A stretch of DNA of 64,000 nt. It comes from JBBDJB01 sp040880125. Lineage in GTDB: Bacteria > Planctomycetota > Planctomycetia > Pirellulales > JBBDJB01. Numbering within the stretch: position 1 is the stretch's first letter; each line of letters opens with the position of its first letter. The notes under the pieces were generated by a model that was not told the origin of the DNA, did no database searches, and saw only the letters and a program-made list of their open reading frames with translations. This document shows, in pieces, positions 1-10,226 of the stretch. The DNA lies in assembly GCA_040880125.1 (NCBI GenBank), contig JBBDJB010000030.1:1-64000 (forward strand), written 5' to 3'. The position numbers and the translations under genes are program-made.

Positions 1-47
1 CTCCTTGGAAAACTGCTATCGTTCCTACTTGATTCGAAAGACAGTCG

Positions 48-78
48 CTCTCCCTTTGGGAGAGGGCCGGGGAGAGGG
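48..78 (+). repeat. Family A palindromic repeat
   Basis: Family A has the core CTCTCCC(T/C)(T/C)TGGGAGAG, a hairpin with a short loop, followed by GCCGGGGAGAGGG. This copy is followed by a run of four T. It lies outside genes. Confidence 0.8.
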
Positions 79-197
79 TTTTCCCGGGCTTTTAACGGAC
101 TGGTGAAAAATCCTCAGTCAAACCGTCAATGACGCTACTGACTGCCGCATTTACTCTGTGCGCAATGCCACAAACGAAGCCGGGCCGCTTTCATTTT

Positions 198-233
198 CCC
201 CCTCTCCCGACCTCTCCCCGGAGGGGAGAGGAG
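198..233 (+). repeat. Family A repeat, variant form
   Basis: Variant with CCTCTCCCGACCTCTCCCC then GGAGGGGAGAGGAG. The same variant occurs at 3201-3232, where it also sits near a standard copy, so the two forms seem to come in pairs. Confidence 0.65.
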
Positions 234-318
234 TTTGACGCATCCTTGAGCGGCGTCCGGATGATCCGTTACGATTGACCGCCCTACAGGCCGACTCACT
301 CTTCCCCGCAGGCGCGCC

Positions 319-1101
319 GTGACGACCATCCAAGACATCGCCGAGCTGATCGAAGCGAGCGCTCCGCGGCAGCTCGCGGAAGAGTGGGATAACGTGGGCC
401 TCTTGGTGGGCGATGGCCGCCGACCGGCACGGCGCATCATGACCTGCTTGACGATCACGCCCGGCAGCGCGGCCGAGGCGGTGCGCGAGAAGGCGGACCT
501 GGTTGTGACGCACCACCCGCTGCCGTTTCGCCCGCTCAAGCGTCTCACCAGCGGCACGCCCGAGGGCCGCATGCTGTTGGATTTGATCGAAGCGCACGTG
601 GCCGTTTACAGCGCCCATACCGCGTTCGACTCGGCCGCCAAGGGCATCAACCAGCAACTGGCCCAGGGGCTGGGCCTCGCGCAGATCGAGCCGATTGTAC
701 CGGGCGATGAACTATCCGGAAGCGGGCGGATGGGACGGTTGCAAACACCGCAGACGCTCGCGGAACTGGTCGAGCGGGTGAAGGCGTTTCTGGCAATCGA
801 ACATCTTCAGTACGTGGGCGACGATGCTCACCAGGTACGCAAGCTCGGCATCGCCTGCGGCAGCGGCGGCGATTTTCTCGACGCGGCCCAATCCAAAGGC
901 TGCGACTGCCTGCTCACCGGTGAGACGAGGTTTCATACGGCCCTGGCGGCCGAAGCGCAAGGCGTCGGCTTGATCCTGGCCGGGCACTTTGCCAGTGAGC
1001 GATTCGCGCTGGTGCAGTTGGCCGGCTGGCTCGACGAGTGGCTGCCTGGTGTGCACGTCTGGCCGAGCCGCAGCGAACGAGATCCGGTCCGCTGGGCATA
1101 G
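319..1101 (+). CDS. Nif3-like dinuclear metal center protein (YbgI/NIF3 family)
   Basis: A 260-residue protein of the NIF3/YbgI family, sometimes annotated as GTP cyclohydrolase I type 2; the true substrate of most members is unknown. The metal ligands of the family can be placed: His65-His66 in VVTHHPLPF, Asp104 after AHTAF, His223 and Glu227 in GHFASERF. Length is normal for the bacterial form without the inserted PII-like domain. The start is GTG, preceded by repeat-rich sequence. It is a single cytoplasmic gene, followed by repeats D and B before the convergent groEL. Confidence 0.9.
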   Translation: MTTIQDIAELIEASAPRQLAEEWDNVGLLVGDGRRPARRIMTCLTITPGSAAEAVREKADLVVTHHPLPFRPLKRLTSGTPEGRMLLDLIEAHVAVYSAHTAFDSAAKGINQQLAQGLGLAQIEPIVPGDELSGSGRMGRLQTPQTLAELVERVKAFLAIEHLQYVGDDAHQVRKLGIACGSGGDFLDAAQSKGCDCLLTGETRFHTALAAEAQGVGLILAGHFASERFALVQLAGWLDEWLPGVHVWPSRSERDPVRWA

Positions 1102-1114
1102 CAGTGTCTTCACG

Positions 1115-1168
1115 TGGCACAGACATTCCTGTCTGTGCGTCCGGAGCTGAATTCGTGAGTATTCAGCA
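1115..1168. repeat. Family B and family D palindromic repeats
   Basis: Two adjacent hairpins follow the Nif3-like gene. 1115-1138 is family B, GGCACAGACATTCCTGTCTG, an inverted repeat of ACAGACA/TGTCTGT. 1145-1168 is family D, AGCTGAATTC then GTATTCAGC. Both recur elsewhere in the window. Confidence 0.75.
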
Positions 1169-1284
1169 GGCCTTTTAAACCGCCGGATTCCCAATGAGCA
1201 TCGCCAGCGCGCGCCGAGGACCGGCACGAACGGATCGCACCGGTCCTCGACTTTTGTCGTCTGGCGAACAACTGGGGCAGCCAA

Positions 1285-1310
1285 GCACAGACAAGAATGT
1301 CTGTGCCACC
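1285..1310 (+). repeat. Family B palindromic repeat
   Basis: Copy of the ACAGACAAGAATGTCTGT hairpin followed by GCCACC. It lies between the Nif3-like gene and the 3' end of groEL. Confidence 0.75.
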
Positions 1311-1340
1311 GTCCCTTGGGATTGGGCCACCACCACTTCT

Positions 1341-1373
1341 CCCTCTCCCTCTGGGAGAGGGCCGGGGAGAGGG
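1341..1373 (+). repeat. Family A palindromic repeat
   Basis: Full family A copy just downstream of the groEL stop. On the groEL strand its stem-loop is placed where a terminator could be, but there is no clear U-run, so a terminator role is only a guess. Confidence 0.8.
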
Positions 1374-1395
1374 TTTGAGCCTCCAGCCCCCCGCA

Positions 1396-3021
<1,626 letters not shown>

Positions 3022-3286
3022 GGGTCAACTTCTCCTATCAGAGGTTTGTGTATTGGTTTGGTTGCGGTGCTGTGCGGTCAATTGCTCTGACGAAACGAGG
3101 CGTTTCTTTTCTACTCCCTCTCCCTCTGGGAGAGGGGTTGGGGAGAGAGTTCAAAGCGGCGTTTTGCACCCGACTGAAATGCAGCCGTTTCTTATTTGCC
3201 GCTCTCCCGACCTCTCCCCGGAGGGAAAGGAGTGGGAAGCCCAATTCCGACTCAGCCCAGACGTGTGATCGATCTGCCACACGGCG
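3022..3286. repeat. groES-groEL spacer with two family A repeats (3115-3150 and 3201-3232)
   Basis: The spacer carries one standard family A copy (CTCTCCCTCTGGGAGAG at 3115-3150) and one variant copy (3201-3232). An RNA reading through from groES would fold these into hairpins ahead of groEL, which could alter the ratio of the two proteins; that is inference. The groEL start is preceded by AGGAGAAGTTGACCC on the minus strand, a good ribosome binding site. Confidence 0.7.
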
Positions 3287-3610
3287 CTATTCGATCACTG
3301 CGAGGATGTCCTCTTCCCGCATCAGCAGCAGCTCTTCCTCGCCCAGCTTGATGGTCTCGGGGGCGTACGATGTGAACAGCACCCGATCGCCGACCTTCAC
3401 CTGCATCTCGGAGCGGGACCCGTCGTCCAGCACGCGGCCGTTGCCGACGCTGACGATCGTGCCGCGGGAGGGCTTGTCCTTGGCGGAATCCGGCAGAACG
3501 ATGCCGCCGGCGGTACGCTCTTCGGATGCCTCGCGTTCGACCACAACGCGGTCGCCCAGCGGTTGCAGGGAGATCTTCGACTTCTTCTTGCTCTTGGTAG
3601 CGGTCGCCAT
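3287..3610 (-). CDS. groES: Co-chaperonin GroES (Hsp10)
   Basis: A 107-residue co-chaperonin with the typical LQPLGDRVVVE start of the fold, the mobile-loop region (ASEERTAGGIVLPD) and the C-terminal EEDILAVIE. A lysine/serine-rich N-terminal extension (KSKKKSKIS) precedes the conserved domain. It is the first gene of the groES-groEL pair on the minus strand. No CIRCE element is seen upstream; instead two inverted repeats lie about 80-120 nt ahead of the start codon. Confidence 0.97.
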   Translation of the reverse strand: MATATKSKKKSKISLQPLGDRVVVEREASEERTAGGIVLPDSAKDKPSRGTIVSVGNGRVLDDGSRSEMQVKVGDRVLFTSYAPETIKLGEEELLLMREEDILAVIE

Positions 3611-3687
3611 GGACTTTCAGCCTCCAACCTTGAAAAACAGCGGGATGAATTTGCGGCCAGACGCCCTCGTCGGGCCGGTGTGTCTGC

Positions 3688-3730
3688 CAATTCGGCGAAT
3701 TGCATAGCTCGCCCAATGGCCTATATGCAA
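3688..3730 (-). promoter_or_regulatory. Adjacent inverted repeats upstream of groES
   Basis: 3688-3702 reads CAATTCGGCGAATTG, a perfect 6-bp palindrome around 3 nt. Overlapping it, 3700-3706 TTGCATA and 3724-3730 TATGCAA form 7-bp arms around 17 nt. On the groES strand this gives a weak promoter-like TTGCAT, 18 nt, TATGCA. The layout could be an operator with a promoter for groES, replacing the missing CIRCE. No regulator is known for it. Confidence 0.35.
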
Positions 3731-3999
3731 GCGGCGCGCCATTGCCCTGCGGGGCAGCCGGCACGGCTTCGGCGGGGTCTCCACGCCTCCCAGGGAACGG
3801 GTCGGATTCCGGAGGTTGACGCAACATATTGCGTTCCGACAGCCATCTGCTGCGATCGAGTGTCGCTCCCGCAGGGTGGCTCGGTGCCCGATTCGTCCAC
3901 CGCCCGCTCGCTGCCATTTCGGAAGGCGAGCCGCTGAGGTTCCGGTACCGCTGGAAAGTTGGCTGCCATTTTGACAGCCGCCTCGCCGTGGCTGCCGAA

Positions 4000-4021
4000 T
4001 AGTCCGCACGGCGGACCCTAC
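4000..4021 (+). repeat. Family E palindromic repeat
   Basis: Reads AGTCCGCACGGCGGACCCTAC, with GTCCGC/GCGGAC arms. The same sequence appears inverted at 10102-10123, and the arms resemble the ends of the MITE-like element at 17506-17664. Confidence 0.55.
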
Positions 4022-4151
4022 AAAAACGATCGCGAGCCGCCCGGCGCGGCGGTATGTTGAAGCCACCACGCTCGACGGCGACTGGCCGTTCTGGACGGCT
4101 TCGGGCGGCGGCCGGCACCTTTCAGGCACAGACTATTCAGGAGATCCATCG

Positions 4152-4922
4152 ATGAGGCGTACTCGTTCGCTCGGCGGTTTTGTTATCGCAATCGCGCTGG
4201 CGGCGCTGGTCGCCTTCGCGCCGGTTGTCAACGGGGAGGATGAAGTGAAGCCGGGAACGCAGTCGGCCCAACAGCACGAAGTGACGACCACCGTCGACGG
4301 CGAAGAGGTCTCTACGACCCTCCACTACTGGCTCTTCCTGCCGGAAGGCTATGCCACCGACGCGCAGAAGCAATGGCCGCTGATGTTGTTTCTGCACGGG
4401 GCCGGTGAACGGGGCGACGACCCGGAGAAGGTGAAGATACACGGCCCGCCAAAGATCGTGGCCGCCAAACCGGACTTCCCGTTTGTCGTCATCTCGCCGC
4501 AGTGCCCCACGGGCAAGCGTTGGGAGTCCGCAGAACTGGCGCAGCTCGTGGATTACGTGGCCGGCACGAACCGCGTAGATAAAGAGCGGATGTACATCAC
4601 CGGCTTGAGCATGGGCGGATATGGCACCTGGTCGCTCATTGCCGAGTATCCGAAGCTGTTTGCCGCGGCGGTGCCGATCTGCGGCGGCGGAAATCCGGAA
4701 ACTGCCGAGAAGATCGGCAAGCTGCCGATCTGGACGTTCCACGGTGCCCAGGATCGCACCGTGCCACTGTCGCGCTCGCAGCAGATGGTCGACGCGATCA
4801 AGGAGGCCGGCGGCTCGGCGAAGCTGACCGTGTATCCCGAGGCTGGGCACGACTCGTGGACCGAGACTTACGACAACCCGGAGGTCTACACGTGGCTGCT
4901 GAGCCACCAGCGCGGCGAGTAG
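4152..4922 (+). CDS. Secreted alpha/beta-hydrolase esterase (predicted peptidase/phospholipase family)
   Basis: A 256-residue alpha/beta hydrolase with an N-terminal signal peptide (about residues 1-28). The nucleophile elbow is GLSMGGYG with Ser153; Asp201 (GAQDRTVP) and His233 (EAGHDSW) complete the expected triad, and LHGAGERG near residue 81 would form the oxyanion hole. This arrangement matches the extracellular esterases of the COG4099 type found in planctomycetes next to polysaccharide-degradation genes. The natural ester substrate cannot be told from the sequence. AGGAGATCC stands well placed before the ATG. Confidence 0.85.
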   Translation: MRRTRSLGGFVIAIALAALVAFAPVVNGEDEVKPGTQSAQQHEVTTTVDGEEVSTTLHYWLFLPEGYATDAQKQWPLMLFLHGAGERGDDPEKVKIHGPPKIVAAKPDFPFVVISPQCPTGKRWESAELAQLVDYVAGTNRVDKERMYITGLSMGGYGTWSLIAEYPKLFAAAVPICGGGNPETAEKIGKLPIWTFHGAQDRTVPLSRSQQMVDAIKEAGGSAKLTVYPEAGHDSWTETYDNPEVYTWLLSHQRGE

Positions 4923-4966
4923 AACGGCGCTTGCGGATTTTCCGCGGGAATGCACCGTCGACTGCG

Positions 4967-4973
4967 TTATAAT
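4967..4973 (+). promoter_or_regulatory. Possible -10 element (TTATAAT)
   Basis: A perfect TATAAT lies at 4968-4973, about 130 nt ahead of the vWA gene. I see no good -35 box at normal spacing. The following family A and B repeats would be part of the leader. Confidence 0.35.
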
Positions 4974-4994
4974 CGGCAGCGGTGAGGCCTCTTT

Positions 4995-5056
4995 CTCCCT
5001 CTCCCTCTGGGAGAGGGCGTAGCTGCAACCGCACAGACAGGAATGTCTGTGCCACC
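4995..5056 (+). repeat. Family A and family B repeats in tandem
   Basis: 4995-5018 is a family A hairpin lacking its second half; 5030-5056 is family B (ACAGACAGGAATGTCTGT plus GCCACC). An open frame runs through both into the vWA gene, but those codons are repeat sequence and are best left out of the protein. Confidence 0.75.
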
Positions 5057-5101
5057 ATCGGAGTTGGCTTCTGTGCCAGGCGGGACAGAGACGAGCGAGT
5101 C

Positions 5102-6073
5102 ATGCCGCGACGCGGAATGTTTGTGGGCAGTTGGATCGGCTCGGCCGTCGCGCATGCGGGGCTGCTGCTGATCCTCGGCTGGTGGGCCCTCGCCGTGCAG
5201 CCGACGGCTACCGGTCCGCGGCTGACCGCCAGTACCGTCGATGCGCTGGTCGCGCCGGACCTGTTGGAAAGCTCGCTCAACCTGGAAGCGGCACCCGACC
5301 CCTTGCAATCAGCCGCGGCGCTGCAGTCCGGGGCGCTCGCGCCGCAGCATAGCAGCATCGCGCTGGATGCGCCTTCCAGCGATCCGGCCTCGCAGTTGGA
5401 TTTTGGCCTGGGTGGACTGGCCGACATGACCGCCAGCGAGATCGAAGGCCTGGGCGAACTGGCGTCTTCCGAGGCCGAGCGGGTCTCCGGCAAGATGGCG
5501 GCCAAGTTCTTCGGCAGCGTCGCTTATGGCAACCGCTTTGTGTTCGTGCTGGATATCTCCGGCAGCATGGGCGACGACCATCGCTATCGCGCCGCCGCGT
5601 CGGAACTGATCTACAGCGTTTCGCAGTTGCGGTCCGATCAGCATTTCGCGGTGCTCCTGTTTTCCAACCGCACGCGCACGATGCTGGACGTTCACCCTTC
5701 GCGGCTGGAACTGGTTCCGGCAACCGATCGTCACAAGCATCGGCTCGAGTACTGGCTGGCCTCGATTCGTCCCGACGGGTGGACCGACCCGAGGGCCGCA
5801 CTGGTCGCCGCAATCAAACTGGAGCCGGATGCAATCTTCCTGCTCTCCGACGGGCAGTTCCGGCTGAGCAACATTCCGGAGCTAGGCCCTGCTACGTTGG
5901 CCCTGGTACAGGCGGAAAACCAGAAGCGGATACCGATTCACACGGTGGCTTTCGTCGACATGCGGAGCCGGGCAACGCTGCAGTTGATGGCGGCCGGCAG
6001 CGGCGGTTCATTCCGATTTGTGGCCAACCCGAACATCATCGGCGCCGCCGGCGGAATGCACGGCCGGCAGTAG
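5102..6073 (+). CDS. Membrane-anchored von Willebrand factor A domain protein
   Basis: A 323-residue protein with one N-terminal membrane segment (GSAVAHAGLLLILGWWALAV, about residues 10-30), a low-complexity linker and a C-terminal vWA domain. The MIDAS metal site DISGSMG starts at Asp151. I chose the ATG at 5102 because 40 extra in-frame codons upstream only translate repeats A and B. The vWA fold usually mediates metal-dependent protein binding at the cell surface or periplasm. It is not adjacent to a MoxR ATPase, unlike the vWA genes at the right end of the window. Confidence 0.8.
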   Translation: MPRRGMFVGSWIGSAVAHAGLLLILGWWALAVQPTATGPRLTASTVDALVAPDLLESSLNLEAAPDPLQSAAALQSGALAPQHSSIALDAPSSDPASQLDFGLGGLADMTASEIEGLGELASSEAERVSGKMAAKFFGSVAYGNRFVFVLDISGSMGDDHRYRAAASELIYSVSQLRSDQHFAVLLFSNRTRTMLDVHPSRLELVPATDRHKHRLEYWLASIRPDGWTDPRAALVAAIKLEPDAIFLLSDGQFRLSNIPELGPATLALVQAENQKRIPIHTVAFVDMRSRATLQLMAAGSGGSFRFVANPNIIGAAGGMHGRQ

Positions 6074-6126
6074 CGGGGCGGGGTCGGGGGTGCGGGGTTC
6101 GGGGGTGTGAATGACGGTCCGCAACC

Positions 6127-8133
6127 CTACGGCTGCCCGCGTGCGGCGAGAGCCGCTTGCCCTGCGTCCAATAGCTCGACGATTCGATCGACATCGTAGA
6201 CGCATCCGCCCCAGGTGCCGCCGCCGGCGCGCTGCAGCGCCGCCCACAGCCGCGTATCGGCCGGCAGCCGTGGATCGGGGGCGAGATCTTCTCGCGGCGG
6301 GCGCTCTGCCAACTCACGCTGCGCCTCTTCTGCGGTGAAGTTCCGCGTGGCGTCGCCGACCAGGTCGACACTGCCGACCACGCGATTGCGGTCGACGACG
6401 ATGCGGATCTGGTCGCCGTCGCGCACTTTGCCCAGCGGTCCGCCGGCCAGTGCCTCCGGGCCGACATGGCCGATGCAGGCGCCGGTGCTCACGCCGGAAA
6501 AACGGGCGTCGGTCACCACCGCCACGTCGCGCCCCCAGGCCAGGTGCTTCAGCGCCGAGGTGATCTGATAGGTCTCCTCCATGCCGGAGCCGAGCGGCCC
6601 GCGCGCACACAGCACGACAACGTCGCCGGGCTTCACCGGTGGATCGCTTTGTCCTTTGACGGCCGCCACCGCCGCTCGTTCACTGGTGAACACCCGCGCC
6701 GGGCCGGTCTTGCGATAGATGCCGTCGGCGTCGACCACGGCCGGATCGATGGCGGTGCTCTTGATGACTGAGCCCTCGGGGGCGAGGTTGCCGGTCGGGA
6801 AGCAAACGGTGCTGGTCATGCCGCGCTGCCGGGCGACGTCGGGATTCAGGATCACTTCGTCCGGATCGACGCCGTCGCGCTCGGTGAGCATGCGCCGCAG
6901 CGCCGGGCGGCGAGGCGAATTCTCCCACCAAGTGAGGTTTTCGCCGAGCGTGGCGCCGCTGGCGGTCATCGCGTCGAGCTTCAATAGCCCTCGCTCGCGC
7001 AGGTGCAGCATCACTTCCGGCACGCCGCCGGCGAGGAAGACCTGCACGGTGACGAAATTCGCAGGACCGTTGGGTAGCACGTCCACAAACCGCGGCACCT
7101 GGCGATTGATTTCGTTCCAGTCGTGTACGCTGGGCCGCGGGATGCCGGCGGCGAAAGCGATCGCCGGCAGGTGCAGAAGCAGGTTCGTGCTGCCGCCACA
7201 GGCCGCGTGCACGACCATCGCGTTATGGAGTGCGTCAGCGGTGACGATATCGCGCATTTTGATGCCGCGCTCGGTCGTGCGCCACAGCGCCTTGGCACTG
7301 CGCACCGCCATGTCCAGCCAGATCGGCTGGCCGCTGGGGGCGAGCGCCGAGTGCGGCAGCGCCATGCCGAGCGCTTCGGCGATGACTTGCGACGTGGCGG
7401 CGGTGCCGAAGAACTGGCAGCCTCCGCCGGGCGTGGCGCAAGCGGCACAGCCAAACTCGGCGGCGTCGGCCAGCGTGATCTGCCCCTGCACATAGCGGGC
7501 GCCGATCGTCTGCACCTTGCCGGCGTCCTCTCCGGCGGCCGGCGGCAGCGTCACACCGCCGGGCACCAGCACGCCGGGCAGGTCGCCCATGCCGGCCATG
7601 GCGAGCATCATCGCCGGCAGTCCCTTGTCGCACGTGGCCACGCCCAAAATGCCGCGGCGGGTGGGCAGCGAACGGATCAATCGGCGGAGCACCAGGGCAG
7701 CGTCGTTGCGATAGGGGAGGCTATCCATCATGCCGGTGGTGCCCTGCGTGCGACCGTCGCAGGGGTCGCTGCAAAAGGCGGCGAACGGCACGCCGCCGAG
7801 CGACTTGAGCGTCTGGGCGGCGGCTTGCACCAACAGGCCGACCTCCCAATGCCCGGTGTGATAGCCCAGCGCGATGGGGCTGCCGTCGGGGGCGCGGACT
7901 CCGCCCTGGGTGCTCAGCAGCAGGAACTGCGGCCCGAGCATCTCCGCAGGCTTCCAGCCCATGCCGGCGTTTTGGGAGAGACCGAACAGATCGCCGCTGG
8001 GCCAGTTGCGCAGCATCTCGTCGGTCAGCGGCAGGCTGCCCTGGGGGCCGGCGGCCTTGGTCTGGATGTCGTAGAGCTGCGGATCGCTCGAGTCGAGCAG
8101 CTCGCTCAGGTCTGGGGGCAGGGCGGAGGTCAT
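6127..8133 (-). CDS. Dehydratase of the YjhG/YagF (IlvD/Edd) family, probable D-xylonate dehydratase
   Basis: A 668-residue protein that follows the E. coli YjhG/YagF proteins over its whole length, with segments such as SDPCDGRTQGTTGM, GVATCDKGLPA and GGGCQFFGTA. These enzymes remove water from sugar acids, D-xylonate in E. coli, using an iron-sulfur cluster; Cys125, Cys168 and Cys239 are the likely ligands. The C-terminal DDTRLWAALQRAGGGTWGGC also matches. No xylose dehydrogenase or aldolase gene is next to it, so the pathway in this organism is inferred only. Confidence 0.93.
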   Translation of the reverse strand: MTSALPPDLSELLDSSDPQLYDIQTKAAGPQGSLPLTDEMLRNWPSGDLFGLSQNAGMGWKPAEMLGPQFLLLSTQGGVRAPDGSPIALGYHTGHWEVGLLVQAAAQTLKSLGGVPFAAFCSDPCDGRTQGTTGMMDSLPYRNDAALVLRRLIRSLPTRRGILGVATCDKGLPAMMLAMAGMGDLPGVLVPGGVTLPPAAGEDAGKVQTIGARYVQGQITLADAAEFGCAACATPGGGCQFFGTAATSQVIAEALGMALPHSALAPSGQPIWLDMAVRSAKALWRTTERGIKMRDIVTADALHNAMVVHAACGGSTNLLLHLPAIAFAAGIPRPSVHDWNEINRQVPRFVDVLPNGPANFVTVQVFLAGGVPEVMLHLRERGLLKLDAMTASGATLGENLTWWENSPRRPALRRMLTERDGVDPDEVILNPDVARQRGMTSTVCFPTGNLAPEGSVIKSTAIDPAVVDADGIYRKTGPARVFTSERAAVAAVKGQSDPPVKPGDVVVLCARGPLGSGMEETYQITSALKHLAWGRDVAVVTDARFSGVSTGACIGHVGPEALAGGPLGKVRDGDQIRIVVDRNRVVGSVDLVGDATRNFTAEEAQRELAERPPREDLAPDPRLPADTRLWAALQRAGGGTWGGCVYDVDRIVELLDAGQAALAARGQP

Positions 8134-8203
8134 CGAAGCGTCTTTTCGAAAGTGAGTTTTGACAGTAGCTGAACTGGCGATAATTCAGAAAAGTAGGGGA
8201 CCC

Positions 8204-8869
8204 TCACCGCTCGGCTCCGTTCACCGCCGCGCGACGCCGGCCGCGCCGCGCCCCTCGAATAATTGTCGCGATCGCCAGGGGCACTGCAATGGACAGCACG
8301 ATCGCCGCCGGCAGCAAATCGTAAGCCCGGGCGGCCTGACCCAGCCCCGCATAGGCCAGCGAAATGCCCAAGTTCGCCGCCATCACCGGCGGCAAAAACC
8401 TCCGCCACGGCATCCGCAGCGCGCCCATTAGCAGCACGGTGGCCTCGGCCAGGATCGGCACCGCCCGGAACAGCACCAGCACGGCCGCGCCGTAGCGGCG
8501 GCTCATCCTCACCGAGGTGACGAGGTCCCGGCGATCGGACATCCGCGCCGCCAGCGGCCAGCCGATCGCGCGGGCGAGCGCAAAGCCCAGCGTCGCTCCG
8601 GCAGTCATGCCCAACCATGAGGCGGCCGCTCCCCACCAGATTCCCAACTCGGCTCCGGCCAGCGTGCTGACCGGGCTGGAAGGGACCGGCAGCAGGATGT
8701 CCGTGGCGAGCAAGCCCACCACGAGCAGGCCCAGGGTCAGCGGCGGAGGCGGCGAGGTCCGCCAGGCTGCAAGCGTCTCCTGGTACAGTTCCCCAAAGAT
8801 CAAAAACGGCAGGACGATCACCGTCAGCGCGATCGCCACAAGCAATGCCGGTTTGATCAGTGCTCGCAT
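8204..8869 (-). CDS. DedA/TVP38-like (VTT domain) membrane protein
   Basis: A 221-residue integral membrane protein with about five hydrophobic segments and the VTT/SNARE-associated features: a PVPSSPVSTLAGAELG stretch near residue 65 and GATLGFALAR near residue 90, then FRAVPILAEATVLLMG. Proteins of this family handle lipid flipping or membrane homeostasis. The ATG at 8869 (MRALIKPAL) places the first hydrophobic helix at the N-terminus; an upstream in-frame ATG at 8986 adds a polar, unlikely leader that overlaps the divergent gene. Substrate unknown. Confidence 0.8.
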   Translation of the reverse strand: MRALIKPALLVAIALTVIVLPFLIFGELYQETLAAWRTSPPPPLTLGLLVVGLLATDILLPVPSSPVSTLAGAELGIWWGAAASWLGMTAGATLGFALARAIGWPLAARMSDRRDLVTSVRMSRRYGAAVLVLFRAVPILAEATVLLMGALRMPWRRFLPPVMAANLGISLAYAGLGQAARAYDLLPAAIVLSIAVPLAIATIIRGARRGRRRAAVNGAER

Positions 8870-8974
8870 GAGAGGACCGTTTGACAAGCGCCCCGGACGA
8901 CCTAGGGTTGCGTGACGGTGCGCCCAGCTTGCGCGCAAAGCGTTTCCACACCTTCTATTGTGAACATCCCGCCG

Positions 8975-10048
8975 ATGATCCGACAAGTCTCCTTCCGCCA
9001 GGTTGCCCCCTGGGTCGCCGCGACGGTGCTGCTATTGGTACTGGGCTCGGCAGCCGCGCAAGAGATCGTAGTGACGCTCCAATCGAAGCAGCAAAAGAAT
9101 CAGCAAATGGCACTGCCGGCGGAGATCGAGCGGCTGGCCCGCGAATATCGCATCCAGGTTTATAACAGCTTCCGAGCCGACCGACCGGAGTACGATCGCC
9201 GCCGCCAGGCTTGGGAGGACGTGCACGCCAAGTGGCGCGACGCCGGCGCGAAAGATGAACACGTGGCGCTACTGGCCGACTGGCTGCGCGACGCCACGAG
9301 AAGTTCCTTAGGCGCCAGCGTGAGCGCATTGCCGTTGACGCCCGCCTTCGGATCGCCGCCGGTCGTTGCCGTCCAACCGAAACAGAATCGAACGCTGCCT
9401 GTTCCCGCGGCGCCGCCCGTGGTCCATACACCGCCATCGTCCGAGCCGCAGGCCGTTGAGCCGGCCGCCCCCCAGCGAGCGCCGGTGGAAGTGGCACCGC
9501 TACCGCAGGTGGATCGAGTCGCCGAAAAGCTGCCGGAGCCGGAAGCCGTGCCCGGCCCGATCGCCGACGCACGCCCTGAACGGCCCGCTCCGGCCGCGCC
9601 GATCGCGCCGCCGCGGATCAAGCCGCTGCCACTGCCGCCGCCCGGGTCTGCCCAGTTGAACATCGACGAACTGGCGGTGCGGATTGCCGGTTACAACCTG
9701 GCGATGCGCTCCCTGGACGCCGAGCTACTCGGCCGCACGAATCACTCGATCGCCGATCTGGCGGGCATAGTCCACCGGTTGGACGAGCTTCGCACCGCAC
9801 ACGAGGACGTGAAGCTGTATTGGAACCTGCTGGACTCCGATCAGCGACAAGGGCTGTCCGAGATGTTCCCGGCCCGCGAACTGATCACGTCCCTGGCCGA
9901 CCGCATCGGCCGCACGCGCGGGAAACTTGTAGTCGACGGCGGCGCGGCCGAGGCTGTGGCCGAACAACGTGCGCTGCTGGACGATCTCTCACGCAAGCTG
10001 GCCGAGCTGGCGGTCGAGTTCGAGCAGGCGGCGAGCGTCGGCTATTGA
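8975..10048 (+). CDS. Secreted protein with proline-rich linker and coiled-coil C-terminus, unknown function
   Basis: About 357 residues. A signal peptide (MIRQVSFRQVAPWVAATVLL onward, cleavage after AAAQ) is followed by a helical segment, a long Pro/Ala-rich low-complexity linker and a helical C-terminal region rich in leucine heptad-like spacing. I do not recognise a domain. The ATG at 8975 is chosen because it starts directly on the signal peptide. It is divergent from the VTT-protein gene. Confidence 0.7.
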   Translation: MIRQVSFRQVAPWVAATVLLLVLGSAAAQEIVVTLQSKQQKNQQMALPAEIERLAREYRIQVYNSFRADRPEYDRRRQAWEDVHAKWRDAGAKDEHVALLADWLRDATRSSLGASVSALPLTPAFGSPPVVAVQPKQNRTLPVPAAPPVVHTPPSSEPQAVEPAAPQRAPVEVAPLPQVDRVAEKLPEPEAVPGPIADARPERPAPAAPIAPPRIKPLPLPPPGSAQLNIDELAVRIAGYNLAMRSLDAELLGRTNHSIADLAGIVHRLDELRTAHEDVKLYWNLLDSDQRQGLSEMFPARELITSLADRIGRTRGKLVVDGGAAEAVAEQRALLDDLSRKLAELAVEFEQAASVGY

Positions 10049-10101
10049 ATGCTGTGCATGGCGGGGAAGGGATCACCGCCGCGGTGCGGAGACGCCGAGA
10101 A

Positions 10102-10123
10102 GTAGGGTCCGCTTGTGCGGACC
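10102..10123 (-). repeat. Family E palindromic repeat
   Basis: GTAGGGTCCGCTTGTGCGGACC, the inverse of the copy at 4000-4021, followed by a run of six T. The GC-rich stem plus T-run is terminator-like for the plus-strand gene ending at 10048. Confidence 0.55.
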
Positions 10124-10160
10124 ATTTTTTCATTCGCGGGCAATGCCATCACGGCGGAAT

Positions 10161-10196
10161 GCCCTCTCCCCGGCCCTCTCCCAGAGGGAGAGGGAG
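10161..10196 (-). repeat. Family A palindromic repeat
   Basis: Complete family A copy in minus orientation in the convergent gap between the secreted coiled-coil gene and the larA-like gene. Confidence 0.8.
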
Positions 10197-10226
10197 TAGA
10201 ATGCAACCTCGCCGTAAAGGCGAAGC

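Larger units (their letters stand above)
1..318. other. Intergenic region with two family A repeats
   Basis: No convincing gene is seen here. The stretch holds two copies of the G/A-rich palindromic repeat called family A (48-78 and 198-233). Reading frames on the minus strand across this region translate the repeats and overlap the Nif3-like gene, so I do not accept them. Confidence 0.6.
3611..4151. other. Divergent intergenic region between groES and the esterase gene
   Basis: About 540 nt with no gene I can support. It should hold the groES promoter on the minus strand and that of the esterase on the plus strand. Two inverted repeats (3688-3702 and 3700-3730) and one family E repeat (4000-4021) are visible. 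Long minus-strand frames across this area are shadows with planctomycete-atypical composition. Confidence 0.5.

Noticed and set aside
3252..4118. 288-codon minus-strand frame over groES and its upstream region
   Set aside because: Different frame from groES, Arg/Ala-rich, no homology I can recognise.
3611..4151. CIRCE element ahead of groES
   Set aside because: Looked for TTAGCACTC/GAGTGCTAA and found none.
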